From Leptodactylus fallax (taxonomy: Eukaryota > Chordata > Amphibia > Anura > Leptodactylidae): a stretch of 64,000 bases of DNA. Where the stretch lies: NCBI GenBank assembly GCA_947044405.1, contig CAMRHE010000012.1, forward strand, positions 9,296,001-9,360,000, written 5' to 3'. The notes below the pieces were generated by a model, which made no database searches, had not been told where the DNA came from, and worked only from the letters and a program-made list of their open reading frames with translations. How positions within the stretch are numbered: the first letter of the stretch is position 1; the number at the start of each line of letters is the position of its first letter. The translations under genes were made by a program, and so were the position numbers. Positions 46,331-56,655 of the stretch are shown one piece after another.

Positions 46331-47630
46331 CCAAAGCAGCTGGCAATTGTAAAAGTCAGAGCTCACGCGAAAGGAAGGGACCCTGAAAGGCGTGGAAATG
46401 AGAGAGCTGACATAGCAGCCAAGGCTGCAGCACTACTGGCCAGAGGGGGTCCCAACCAGGTGAGCAAAATGGACATTGACCTAGCAGACCCAAAAGGGAT
46501 GTTCTCAAAGGTTACCAGAGTGGAAACTGAAAGATGGAAGAAAGCAAGTGCTACAGAAGGTGATGGTATGTGGAAAATGGGGGATCGATTATGTCTGCCC
46601 ACAGCAGTCTACCCCCAGATGGCTGGCTTGGCCCACGGTAAGGTGCATGCCTCTCGAAATGCCATTGAGTCATTAGTGGGTAAATTATGGTTTGCCCCGG
46701 GTTTTGGAAGAGCTGCTAGCAATCACGTAAAAGCATGTCACATATGTGCTCTACACAATCCAGGACAGGTAGTTAAAACACCCACCAAGTGTACACCAAA
46801 ATCCCTGTACCCATTTCAGAGGATACAGATAGATTACATACAGTTGCCTAAGTCTGGAACATACGAGTATGTATTGGTCTGTGTGGATTTGTTTTCAGGA
46901 TGGCCTGAGGCCTACCCTGTGAGCAAAGCAACCGCACAAGCAACTGCCAAGAAACTGATGTCCAAACTTGTGTGTAGGTTTGGAGTGCCCGAGGTGATTG
47001 AGTCTGACAGAGGTACACATTTCACAGGTGAAATAATGAAAGAAATAATGTCTGCACTAGGGATTGAGCAAGCTTTCCACACACCCTACCATCCTCAGAG
47101 TTCAGGCAAAGTGGAAAGGTTGAGTGGTACACTTAAGTTGAAGATTCAGAAAGCCATGGCAGAGACAGGAAAGCCTTGGCCTGAATGCCTGTCTCTAGCC
47201 TTATATTCAGTAAAAACTACTCCTAACAGGAGGACAGGGTTGTCACCATTTGAAATATTGTTTGGAAGTGCACCTAAAACAGGATTGTACTTCCCTCAGA
47301 CATTACAGCTTAACTATGACAGCATTGCCAGCTATGTACAAAATTTGTGTAAAAAAACTGAAAGAAACACATAAACAAGTGTTCTCTTCTATTCCAGACC
47401 CTTCTGATTTTTCAGGAACACATAGCTTGCAGCCTGGTGATTGGGTAGTCGTGAAAAGACACTCCAGGAAATCTCTTGAACCCAGATATGATGGCCCCTT
47501 CCAGATATTGCTGACAACTGCCACCTCAGTAAAGTTGGAGGGAAAATCTACCTGGATACACGCTTCACATTGCAAGAAAGTTGAAGCGCTGAGAAGGAAA
47601 TGGAATACAATTAACCAATATGTAAGATAG
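46331..47630 (+). pseudogene. Retroviral RNase H end and integrase, broken
   Basis: It begins inside RNase H (AHAKGRDPERRGNERADIAA). Integrase follows with the zinc-binding His-x3-His (HGKVH) and Cys-x2-Cys (CHIC), then the catalytic core with Asp in IDYIQLP, Asp in ESDRGTHF and Glu in GKVER; the last two are 35 residues apart (D,D35E). A one-base slip in an A run at about 47350 ends this frame at 47374, and the C-terminal domain (LQPGDWVVVKRH, WIHASHCKK) continues in another frame to 47630. This remnant lacks reverse transcriptase and cannot replicate. Confidence 0.9.
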
Positions 47631-47738
47631 GATGTTATTTTTAACTTCTTCAATGGAGAATCCATCAAAGATGGCACACAAACAGTGTGAAGGTATTCAT
47701 TGAACTTGATTAAAAATAAATTCCTAAAATGGGGGAAT

Positions 47739-48192
47739 TGTAAGGGTTAAAACATAATTTGTATTATATTCTATAACGCAGTATACAGAAGACACAGGGT
47801 GAAATGTTCTCCATGCAGACTAAATAGTTTAGAGATAGAATATAGTCTCGGAGTCTGGGAAGAATATCAACAGTTCTGCTGTTCTCAGAGATGTACCATT
47901 CTCAGGAAAGATAAGGAGAACATTTAGATTAGGTGAAAAGGAAACATCTGGGGTGATGGGAAACTGTGAATCTGCCTAGCAGCGGAACCGGAAAGACCAA
48001 ATATGTACATTGGTCACATGACTGTTGTGTAACCAACTTGCCTTTAAAACTTGTATGAACTATACAATAAACAAAATCATTCTTACTAGACACTTGGGTG
48101 TGTCTGTAGTTTGTTTTCCTCGAGCTCGATATTGTTCTTTATTTAATTAGGATTACGGTGACATCCATCCCAGGGGAACTTAACCCCCGACA
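47739..48192 (+). repeat. Retroviral 3' LTR
   Basis: 454 bp, beginning TGTAAGGGTTAA and ending TTAACCCCCGACA (TG...CA with short inverted ends), directly after a polypurine tract. AATAAA at 48066-48071 is the likely polyadenylation signal. No second LTR is in the window. Confidence 0.87.
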
Positions 48193-48767
48193 ATTGGGTT
48201 GAAATAAGGTGACTGACTTGGCCATTCAAGAATATTCCACTTCTTTGCTTTAATAAACTCCTGGGTTGCTTTGGCTTTATGTTTTGGGTCATTGTCCATC
48301 TGTATTATGAAACTCTGACCAATCAGTTTGGCTGCATTTGGCTGAATTTGAGCACACAGTATGTCTCTAAATACCTCAGAATTCATCCGGATGCTTCTGT
48401 CCTGTGTCACATCATCAATAAACACTAGTGACCCAGTGCAACTGGCAGCCATGCATGCCCAAGCCATCACACTGCCTCTGCTGTGTTTTACAGATGGCTT
48501 GTTTCACCTGCATGGAGAGCACCTTTGACCGCATGTTTTCTTCACAGGAAAATCTTCTAAATGCAAGCACCACACCTCAAATCAACTTCAGGCCCTTTAT
48601 CTGCTTAATTGAGAATGACATAATGAAAAAATTGGCAACACCTGCCCATGAAACAGCCTTTGAGTCAATTGTCCAATTACTTTTGCTCCCTTTAAAAACA
48701 GGGTGGCACATGTTAAGGAGCTGAAACTCCTAAACACTTCATCCAACTTTAATGTGGATATTGTCAA

Positions 48768-48985
48768 ATGAAAGCTCAAATGAAAGTGGGCAATTCCTTC
48801 ACAACAGCCAACCAAGTGAACAACACTCTCCAGGATGTAGGCGTATCAATATCCAAATCTACCATAAAGAGAAGACTGCATGAAGGTAAAGACAGAGGGT
48901 TCACTGCACGGTGCAAGCTACTCATAAGCCTCAAGAATAAGAAGGCTAGATTGAAATTTGCTAAAAAAAAACAACAATAAACTAC
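48768..48985 (+). pseudogene. Inverted piece of Tc1-like transposase (DNA-binding region)
   Basis: The plus-strand frame includes NSFTTANQVNNTLQDVGVSI, SKSTIKRRLHEGK and KKARLKFAKK, a Tc1 second helix-turn-helix and linker. It fits the region deleted from copy I next door but in the opposite orientation, so inversion or a second, inverted copy is likely. Confidence 0.75.
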
Positions 48986-49598
48986 AACAAAGGGCGGTCA
49001 GCTAGCCAAGGGGTCGGTAACAGTTCAGCAATGCAGTACAAAATCACAATCCAAAAAAATAGACACAGACAAAGCCAGAGATCAGAAATAGGAATACAGG
49101 TAACAAAACAGCACGGAGTAAAGGCAGGTACGCAGAAGCAATAGCAAGCACTAATGTGACTGTGAGCAAAGAATAAAAAGGAAGAAAAAAACCGCCCCAG
49201 ACTTGATAGGACGATAGGCTGTCAATCACATAGGTAGGGCTAAAATTAACTATTAGTGGAGCAGAGGAAAACCAAGGTGAAGGAGACGGGTGTGGCAGAA
49301 AATCAATTACATAGTCTAGGACAGTGTTCAGACTGAGCAACAAGAATCTTAAACAAGGAATCAAACTAAGCACGCCTCCTGCACCGCTACGTGTGGGCGG
49401 AGGGTGGTGCAGAGACCCGAACAGGCAGAGACGTTACACAGTTACTGCAGATACTGTTGTAAAGACAATAGACAAAAAAAAGCTCTTTTCTGAAGAACAA
49501 AGTTGAGATTATAAACATTTATTAACTTTTGCCTTAGTATCATCATATTTTCCTTAATACCATCAGAACTATTACAGTATATAGTTCTACATATAAGA
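48986..49598. other. Unassigned interval
   Basis: No gene recognised. The text gggcggtcagctagccaagg and following A-rich sequence may be an old retroelement piece, but this cannot be shown. Confidence 0.3.
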
Positions 49599-49600
49599 TA

Positions 49601-51250
49601 CAGTCATATGAAAAAGTTTGGGCACCCCTATTAATCTTAATCATTTTTAGTTCTAAATATTTGGGTGTTTGCAACAGCCATTTCAATTTGATATATCTAA
49701 TAACTGATGGACACAGTAATATTTCAGGATTGAAATGAGGTTTATTGTACTAACAGAAAATGTGCAATATGCATTAAACCAAAATTTGACCGGTGCAAAA
49801 ATTTGGGTACCCTTATCATTTTATTGATTTGAATACTCCTAACTACTTTTTACTGACTTACTGAAGCACAAAATTGGTTTTGTAACCTCACTGAGCTTTG
49901 AACTTCATAGCCAGGTGTATCCAATCATGAGAAAAGGTATTTAAGGTGGCCAATTGCAAGTTGTTCTCCTATTTGAATCTCCTCTGAAGAGTGGCATCAT
50001 GGGCTCCTCAAAACAACTCTCAAATGATCTGAAAACAAAGATTGTTCAACATAGTTGTTCAGGGGAAGGATACAAAAAGTTGTCTCAGAGATTTAACCTG
50101 TCAGTTTCCACTGTGAGGAACATAGTAAGGAAATGGAAGACCACAGGGACAGTTCTTGTTAAGCCCAGAAGTGGCAGGCCAAGAAAAATATCAGAAAGGC
50201 AGAGAAGAAGAATGGTGAGAACAGTCAAGGACAATCCACAGACCACCTCCAAAGAGCTGCAGCATCATCTTGCTGCAGATGGTGTCACTGTGCATCGCTC
50301 AACAATACAGCACACTTTGCACAAGGAGAAGCTGTATGGGAGAGTGATGCGAAAGAAGCCGTTTCTGAAAGCACGCCACAAACAGAGTCGCCTGAGGTAT
50401 GCAAAAGCACATTTGGACAAGCCAGCTTCATTTTGGAAGAAGGTCCTGTGGACTGATGAAACAAAGATTGAGTTGTTTGGTCATACAAAAAGGCGTTATG
50501 CATGGCGTCCAAAAAACACACAGCATTCCAAGAAAAACACATGCTACCCACTGTAAAATTGGTGGAGGTTCCATCATGCTTTGGGGCTGTGTGGCCAATG
50601 CCGGCACCGGGAATCTTGTTAAAGTTGAGGGTCGCATGGATTCAACTCAGTATCAGCAGATTCTTGAGAATAATGTACAAGAATCAGTGACGAATTTGAA
50701 GTTACGCCGGGGATGGATATTTCAGCAAGACAATGATCCAAAACACAGCTCCAAATCTACTCAGGCATTCATGCAGAGGAACAATTACAATGTTCTGGAA
50801 TGGCCATCCCAGTCCCCAGACCTGAATATCATTGAACATCTGTGGGATAATTTGAAGCGGGCTGTCCATGCTCGGCGACCATCAAACTTAACCGAACTGG
50901 AATTGTTTTGTAAAGAGGAATGGTCAAAAATACCTTCATCCAGGATCCAGGAACTGATTAAAAGCTACAGGAAGCGACTAGAGGCTGTTATTTTTGCAAA
51001 AGGAGGATCTACTAAATATTAATGTCACTTTTCTGTTGAGGTGCCCATACTTTTGCACCGGTCAAATTTTGGCTTAATGCATATTGCACATTTTCTGTTA
51101 GTACAATAAACCTCATTTCAATCCTGAAATATTACTGTGTCCATCAGTTATTAGATATATCAAATTGAAATGGCTGTTGCAAACACCCAAATATTTAGAA
51201 CTAAAAATGATTAAGATTAATAGGGGTGCCCAAACTTTTTCATATGACTG
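49601..51250 (+). mobile_element. Tc1-like transposon, full-length (copy F)
   Basis: TA flanks both sides (49599-49600, 51251-51252). Nearly identical TIRs of about 200 bp begin CAGTCATATGAAAAAGTTTG. Length is 1650 bp. Only small indels disrupt the transposase, so it is one of the youngest-looking elements here. Confidence 0.96.
49999..51022 (+). pseudogene. Tc1-like DD34E transposase with a frameshift (copy F)
   Basis: The ATG at 49999 gives MGSSKQLSNDLKTKIVQHSC, paired helix-turn-helix (STVRNIVRKWKTTG, SGRPRKISERQ), then WTDETKIELFG (first Asp). Near 50518 an extra two bases (cacaca run) and at about 50560 a one-base loss put the rest in another frame: [22 protein letters not shown] (second Asp), [15 protein letters not shown] (Glu) and a natural TAA at 51020-51022. 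Spacing is DD34E. Apart from these two indels the gene has no stop, so inactivation is recent. Confidence 0.95.
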
Positions 51251-51292
51251 TATATGTATGGACTCATAAATCAGTACTCATTTTCCTTTAGG

Positions 51293-51968
51293 CAGTGGCG
51301 TAACTAGGAATGGCTGGACCCCAAGGCGAACATTTGACATGGGGCCCCCCCAAACCACCGCCCCCAACCCCCTGGACCGCCCCTACAACCCCCCCCCCCC
51401 GCACAAACCGCATTCCTGCGCACACTATTAGGCCCCATAGTGGCCCCTGCACACAGTATTATGCCCCATAATGGCCCCTGCACACAGTATTATGCCCCAT
51501 AGTGGTCCCTGAACACAGTATTATGCCCCATAGTGGCCCCTGCACACAGTATTATGCCCCATAGTGGCCCCTGCACACAGTATTATGCCCCATAGTGGCC
51601 CCTGCACACAGTATTATGCCCCATAGTGGTCCCTGCACACAGTATTATTCCCCATAGTGGTCCCTGCACACAGTATCATGCCCCATAGTGGCCCCTGCAC
51701 ACAGTATTATGCCCCATAGTAGCCCCTGCAAACAGTATTATGCCCCATAGTGGCCCCTACACACAGTATTATGCAGCATAATGGCCCCTTCAAATAGTAT
51801 TATGCCCAATTGTGGACCACCCATGAACAATTATCAGACTCTGGGGTCTTTTCAGACCCCAGAGTATAATGATCGGAGAACCAGGGGAGGATACAAACAT
51901 AAAAAACAATGCTACTTACCTCACCTTTATGTTCCCTCACCTCCCCTGGGACCCCGATCGTTATACTA
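51293..51968. mobile_element. hAT-like non-autonomous element 3, incomplete
   Basis: The left end CAGTGGCGTAACTAGGAATGG is a canonical version of the TIR seen at 4450 (inverted) in element 1. Inside are a C-rich block, the 31-bp array (reverse orientation relative to element 2), and the foldback module ending cctgggaccccgatcgttat. The other end is missing: the Tc1-like copy H starts at 51969, and beyond it the element does not resume. Confidence 0.75.
51420..51830. repeat. 31-bp minisatellite array, about 13 units
   Basis: Unit: gcccctgcacacagtattat followed by gccccatagtg, the reverse complement of the array at 38855-39575. Less ordered than that array. Confidence 0.96.
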
Positions 51969-53677
51969 CAGTCCCTGACAGAAGTTCTGTCACTTATCCA
52001 TGTTGTGGAATCAAAAGCTTATAACCTGACTTTTAAATTCATCCATTGGTTTTAGAAATGACTCATATGAAAGCTGAAACCCTCCCAAATGATTTTTTGG
52101 TTAAGAAAATAAATTAGCTTCACTGCTGAAATATTCATCATTTAATGAACACAGAAAGGTCAGATTTTGGCAAGACAAAAGTTTTGTCGCCTTGTCATAT
52201 AATGCCCCCAATCCTAGTTTAAAGCCTCACCTGTGCTCACTAATTGATCGGTTAATTAGTGGGTGTGTATAAAAAGAACTCCAGCACCCCAGACCTTCAC
52301 TTGAACTGCAACTTCACCTCTGACAACATGCCAAAAATCAACCCTGCGACCAAAGCCTTGATTATCAAGAGGCTGAAGACCAGATCCACTGCAGAGGTGG
52401 CTGGCACCTTTAATGTGTCTCTGCGTCAAGTACAAAGAATTAAAAAAAGATTTGAACAGACTGGAGATGTGTTTGACAAGCCCAGGTCCGGCAGACCCTG
52501 CTATACAACTGCTCAGGAGGAACGTTTGTTGGTTAGAAAATCAAAAGCCAGCCCCTCTTCCACTATAGCAGAGCTCCAACAGGCCTGGTCACCTCAAGTC
52601 CCTGTGTCAACTAGAACAGTTTTTAGGATTCTGTCTCAAAATGGCCTCCAATGTCGAATCAGTGCCTAGAAGCCAGCACTAAACAAAAGGCAATTAAAAA
52701 AACGTGTGGCATTTGCCAAGGCCCCCAGCCTGCTAAACGAATGGACGCTGGAAAAGTGGCAAAAGGTGAATTTTTCAGATGAATCTTCAGTTGAATTACA
52801 CCACAGCCACTGCAGGAGACCTACTGGAGCCTGTATGGATGCAAGATACACCCAGAAAACAGTTAAGTTAAGTTAAGTTAAGTTTGGTGGTGGAAAGATC
52901 ACGGTCTGGGGTTACATTCAGTATGGTCTGCGGTTACATGCAGTATGGGGGTGTGCAAAACATTTGCAAGGTGGAAGGCAATATCAATAGCCTTAAATAT
53001 CAAGAAGTATTAGCTTCCTCTTACATTCCCAATCATAAAGGGTCAAATTTTGCAGCAGGATGGTGCTCCATCTCATACATCCATCTCTACATTAAAGTTC
53101 CTCAAGGCAAAGAAGATCAAGGTGCTCCAGGACTGGCCAGCCCAGTCACCAGACATGAACATCATTGAGCATGTTTGGGGTAGAATGAAAGAGGAAGCTT
53201 GGCAGACAAAACCAAAGAATCTTGATGAACTCTGGGAGGCATGTAAGATTCATTCTTTGCTATTCCTGATGACTTCATCAATAAATTGTATGAATCATTG
53301 TTGAAACGCATGGATGCAGTCCTTCAAGCTCATGGAAGTCACACAAAATATTAAATATGGCTCTAATAGCACCACAACTTAATTCACCAATGTTATGAAA
53401 CATATCTTTGTTTTTGAACAGAATTATTGGTTTGATTTTCACATTACTTTATGTGTACGACAAAACTTTTGTCTTGACAAAATCTGACCTTTCTGTGTTC
53501 ATTAAATGATGAATATTTCAGCAGTGAAGCCAATTTATTTTCTTAACCAAAAAATCATTTGGGAGGGTTTCAGCTTTCATATGAGTCATTTCTAAAACCA
53601 ATGGATGAATTTAAAGTCAGGTTATAAGCTTTTGATTCCACAACATGGATAAGCGACAGAACTTCTGTCAGGGACTG
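51969..53677 (+). mobile_element. Tc1-like DD35E element, full-length but decayed (copy H)
   Basis: TA flanks both sides (51967-51968, 53678-53679). TIRs of roughly 210 bp begin CAGTCCCTGACAGAAGTTCT. Contains a TATAAAA box near 52267. Length is 1709 bp. Confidence 0.95.
52328..53354 (+). pseudogene. Tc1-like DD35E transposase pseudogene (copy H)
   Basis: MPKINPATKALIIKRLKTRS begins a 114-codon frame with helix-turn-helix and GRPCYTT, ending at a TAG (52667-52669) that copy G shares. FSDESSVELHHS (first Asp) follows. Near 52861-52885 a TTAAG pentamer has expanded to about four copies, and a 30-bp stretch (ggttacattcagtatgg) is duplicated at about 52910-52950. LQQDGAPSHTS (second Asp) and WPAQSPDMNIIEHVW (Glu) follow, 35 residues apart. 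A natural end is at 53354. Confidence 0.93.
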
Positions 53678-53818
53678 TAATAATGCTGATATCATGATAC
53701 AGGTGTTTCATGATAGAATACTCAAACGCCATATAGCAAAATAGTGTGATTTGCAGACAGAGAAGATTAATTAATGTCAATTACAGTATAATTGCTAATG
53801 GTATTAGAGATTGATGTG

Positions 53819-54080
53819 TTAACCCCTTGAGAACATGGGTATTTTCCATTTTTTCATTTTTGGGTTTTGACTCCATCTTCCAAGAACCATAAAAAAAAAT
53901 TTCATTCAATATAGCTATACAAGGGCTTGTTTTTGTGGGACAAATGATTCTCTTTTACAAATAAGGTATAACAACCCAGTAAAAAAATATTTGTGGGGTA
54001 GAAAGGGGAAAACACAACTCCTTCATGTTTTTTGGGGGTATTTGCTTTTATGACATTTGATACCAAATACCAAATATACA
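53819..54080 (+). repeat. Dispersed repeat piece, ttaaccccttt family
   Basis: Starts ttaaccccttgagaacatgg and contains ccaagaaccataaaaaa and tatagctatacaagggcttg, matching 18573-18700 and, reversed, 29390-30067. The Tc1-like element at 54083 interrupts it. Confidence 0.55.
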
Positions 54081-54245
54081 TACTGTACAGACCAAAAGTT
54101 TGGACACACCTTCTCATTCCAAGAGTTTTCTGTATTTTCATGACTATAAAAATTGTAGATTCACACTGAAGGCATCAAAACTATGAATTAACACATATGG
54201 AATTATATACTTAACAAAAAAGTGTGAAACAACTGAAAATATGTC

Positions 54246-55298
54246 TTATATTCTAGGTTCTTCAAAGTAGCCACCTTTTGCTTTGATTACTGCTTTGCAC
54301 ACTCTTGGCATTCTCTTGATGAGCTTCAAGAGGTAGTCACCTGAAATGGTCTTCCAACAGTCTTGAAGGAGTTCCCAGAGATGCTTAGCACTTGTTGGCC
54401 CTTTTGCCTTCACTCTGCGGTCCAGCTCACCCCAAACCATCTCGATTGGGTTCAGGTCTGGTGACTGTGGAGGCCAGGTCATCTGGCGTAGCACCCCATC
54501 ACTCTCCTTCTTGGTCAAATAGCCCTTACACCGTCTGGAGGTGTGTTTGGGGTCATTGTCCTGTTGAAAAATAAATGATGGTCCAACTAAACGCAAACCG
54601 GATGAAATAGCATGCCGCTGCAAGATGCTGTGGTAACCATGCTGGTTCAGTATTCCTTCAATTTTGAATAAATCCCCAACATTGTCACCAGCAAAGCACC
54701 CCCACACCATCACACCTCCTCCTCCATGCTTCACGGTGGGAACCTGGCATGTAGAGTCCATTCGTTCACCTTTTCTGCGTCGCACAAAGACACGGTGGTT
54801 GGAACCAAAGATCTCAAATTTGGACACATCAGACCAAAGCACAGATTTCCACAGGTCTAATGTCCATTCCTTGTGTTCTTTAGCCCAAACAAGTCTCTTC
54901 TGCTTGTTGCCTGTCCTTAGCAGTGGTTTCCTAGCAGCTATTTTACCATGAAGGCCTGCTGCAGACACTCTCCTCTTAACAGTTGTTGTAGAGATGTGTC
55001 TGCTGCTAGAACTCTGTGTGGCATTGACCTGGTCTCTAATCTGAGCTGCTGTTAACCTGCGATTTCTGAGGTTGGTGACTCGGGTGAACTTATCCTCTGC
55101 AGCAGAGGTGACTCTTGGTCTTCCTTTCCTGGGGCGGTCCTCATGTGAGCCAGTTTCTTTGTAGCGCTTGATGGTTTTGGCCACTGCACTTGGGGACACT
55201 TTCAAAGTTTTCCCAATTTTTCGGACTGACTGACCTTCATTTCTTAAAGTAATGATGGCCACTCGTTTTTCTTTACTTAGCTGCTTTTTTCTTGCCAT
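54246..55298 (-). CDS. Tc1-like transposase, 350 aa, apparently intact
   Basis: A nuclear cut-and-paste transposase. Residues 1-110 are the paired helix-turn-helix DNA-binding region, with GRPR at about 59-62 between the two halves. The DDE core has Asp157 (LWSDVSK), Asp247 ([11 protein letters not shown]) and Glu286 ([11 protein letters not shown]). There are 38 residues between Asp247 and Glu286 because of an extra KESDGVLRQMTW-type loop, so the signature is DD38E rather than the usual DD34E. A DD38E group called Intruder has been described for Tc1-like elements; membership here is inferred from spacing. Val158 replaces the usual Glu after Asp157, which is not a catalytic position. No stop or frameshift. 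The start follows a TATA-like box by about 90 bp. Confidence 0.96.
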   Translation of the reverse strand: MARKKQLSKEKRVAIITLRNEGQSVRKIGKTLKVSPSAVAKTIKRYKETGSHEDRPRKGRPRVTSAAEDKFTRVTNLRNRRLTAAQIRDQVNATQSSSSRHISTTTVKRRVSAAGLHGKIAARKPLLRTGNKQKRLVWAKEHKEWTLDLWKSVLWSDVSKFEIFGSNHRVFVRRRKGERMDSTCQVPTVKHGGGGVMVWGCFAGDNVGDLFKIEGILNQHGYHSILQRHAISSGLRLVGPSFIFQQDNDPKHTSRRCKGYLTKKESDGVLRQMTWPPQSPDLNPIEMVWGELDRRVKAKGPTSAKHLWELLQDCWKTISGDYLLKLIKRMPRVCKAVIKAKGGYFEEPRI

Positions 55299-55385
55299 AA
55301 TACAAATTCTAACACTCTATTCAGTAGGACTATCAGCTGTGTATCTACCTGACTTCTGAAGAACACAAATGATGGTCCCAACCCC

Positions 55386-55392
55386 ATTTATA
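55386..55392 (-). promoter_or_regulatory. TATA-like box for copy C transposase
   Basis: TATAAAT on the minus strand, about 90 bp upstream of the ATG at 55298. The same arrangement is seen in copy A. Confidence 0.45.
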
Positions 55393-55714
55393 AGGCAAGA
55401 AATCCCACTTATTAAACCTGACAGGGCACACCTGTGAAGTGAAAACCATTTCAGGTGACTACCTCTTGAAGCTCATCAAGAGAATGCCAAGAGTGTGCAA
55501 AGCAGTAATCAAAGCAAAAGGTGGCTACTTTGAAGAACTTAGAATATAAGACATATTTTCAGTTGTTTCACACTTTTTTGTTAAGTATATAATTCCACAT
55601 GTGTTAATTCATAGTTTTGATGCCTTCAGTGTGAATCTACAATTTTTATAGTCATGAAAATACAGAAAACTCTTGGAATGAGAAGGTGTGTCCAAACTTT
55701 TGGTCTGCACTGTA

Positions 55715-56651
55715 GGTGCTGGGGTCAAAGAGTATGTCTAGAGAAGTGTCCCATATAGAATTCAGTGAGTTACTTACAGATAGCAATATGGTTCATGAGG
55801 CTGCTGAAAAGGATATTGCTGTGTAGCAGCTCAGTCATGATGACTACCTCTATTATCATGTATATGAAAATCTATAATCAAATTTTTAAAAAAGCTAATT
55901 AGAAGAAAATAATATTTTATATGGATTTAATTACTCAAAATACATACATTACTACATGTGATACATGCTCTTTAAAAGATCAGCAATAAACTGTATATAT
56001 TTTATGTTACTCTGCAGACAATCCCTTTGAGTGAGACCTCAAAAATACCTTCTACAGTTTTCCTTTAATTAAAAAAAAAAGTCTGTCTTTAACATTAGTA
56101 GATGACGAGATGATATATTGTATTTTTCCTACAACAAAAAGTTACCAAATCACTGTCCAAACTGACTTTATAAGCCAACATGGAATCATGAAACATTCAT
56201 AAGTATAAAGCTGACATATTCCAGATAATCTACTAAACCTGCAAAGCATTGCGCATAAATCATACTCCTTTTCCTAGAAACATAAAGTCCTAGAATAACA
56301 GGGATGTTTTTCTGTCCATGTAATACTTCCCATGACTAATCTTAACAAGAGCATGTTTCATGTGTTTCTTGTGATATGTCACTTGTATTGTTAGGCCAAA
56401 ATGATTAGTATTAAATGGAAGCAATGAGTCAAAGTAATTAAAATATACTCCACAACACTGAAATTGCAGCACCAAGAAAGATGAGCTAGAAGGTTAAGGA
56501 GGTACCAGGTGTTAAATTTTTTAAGTATCTATTTTTTTTAACCACGAGACCTCAAAAATCTGATTAAATGTTATGGAATGATTCTGCATTGCCTCCTCTT
56601 TAGAGATGAGTGAGTTGGTTTGGAACAAAGTGGTTTCGACCCAAAATTGCC
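55715..56651. other. Unassigned interval
   Basis: AT-rich sequence with no recognised genes or repeats. Confidence 0.4.
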
Positions 56652-56655
56652 TTAA

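Larger units (their letters stand above)
46331..48192 (+). mobile_element. Endogenous retrovirus fragment (pol 3' part plus 3' LTR)
   Basis: The fragment comprises the end of RNase H, integrase, a short tail, a polypurine tract (aaaatgggggaatt, 47727-47738) and one LTR. The 5' LTR, gag, protease and most of reverse transcriptase are absent, and there is no recognisable env between integrase and polypurine tract. Pol resembles gamma/epsilon-type retroviruses. The left boundary is a deletion junction with Tc1 sequence; the right boundary is the LTR end, so the provirus inserted into the Tc1 element and then lost its left part. Confidence 0.88.
46160..48534 (-). pseudogene. Tc1-like transposase pseudogene split by retroviral DNA (copy I)
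   Basis: It starts at 48534 with MRSKVLSMQVKQA. A deletion then fuses codon 13 or so to the catalytic region (SVMAW-like, MAASCTGSLVFIDDV, FRDILCAQIQPNAAKL). QMDNDPKHKA gives the second Asp, and WPSQSPYFNPI near 48190 precedes the break, with Asp-Leu of the usual SPDLNPIE changed. The remaining C-terminus lies at 46160-46330 on the other side of the retroviral insert. The DNA-binding middle and first Asp are missing. Confidence 0.82.
45905..48770 (-). mobile_element. Tc1-like element interrupted by a retroviral fragment (copy I)
   Basis: The left end after TA (45903-45904) is CAGTTAGGTCCATAAATATT. The minus-strand element is readable to 46330, is interrupted by retroviral sequence 46331-48192, then continues directly (attgggttgaaataaggtg, gactgacttggccattcaag). 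It shows an internal deletion near 48492 and breaks off at about 48770 without a right TIR. A missing middle part lies next to it in the opposite orientation. Confidence 0.88.
54083..55712 (-). mobile_element. Tc1-like transposon with uninterrupted transposase (copy C)
   Basis: TA flanks both sides (54081-54082, 55713-55714). 268-bp TIRs (54083-54350, 55445-55712) begin CTGTACAGACC on the left (one change from CAGTACAGACC) and CAGTGCAGACC on the right. The left TIR contains the last 35 codons of the transposase gene. Structure and coding capacity suggest it may still be mobile or was until recently. Confidence 0.97.
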
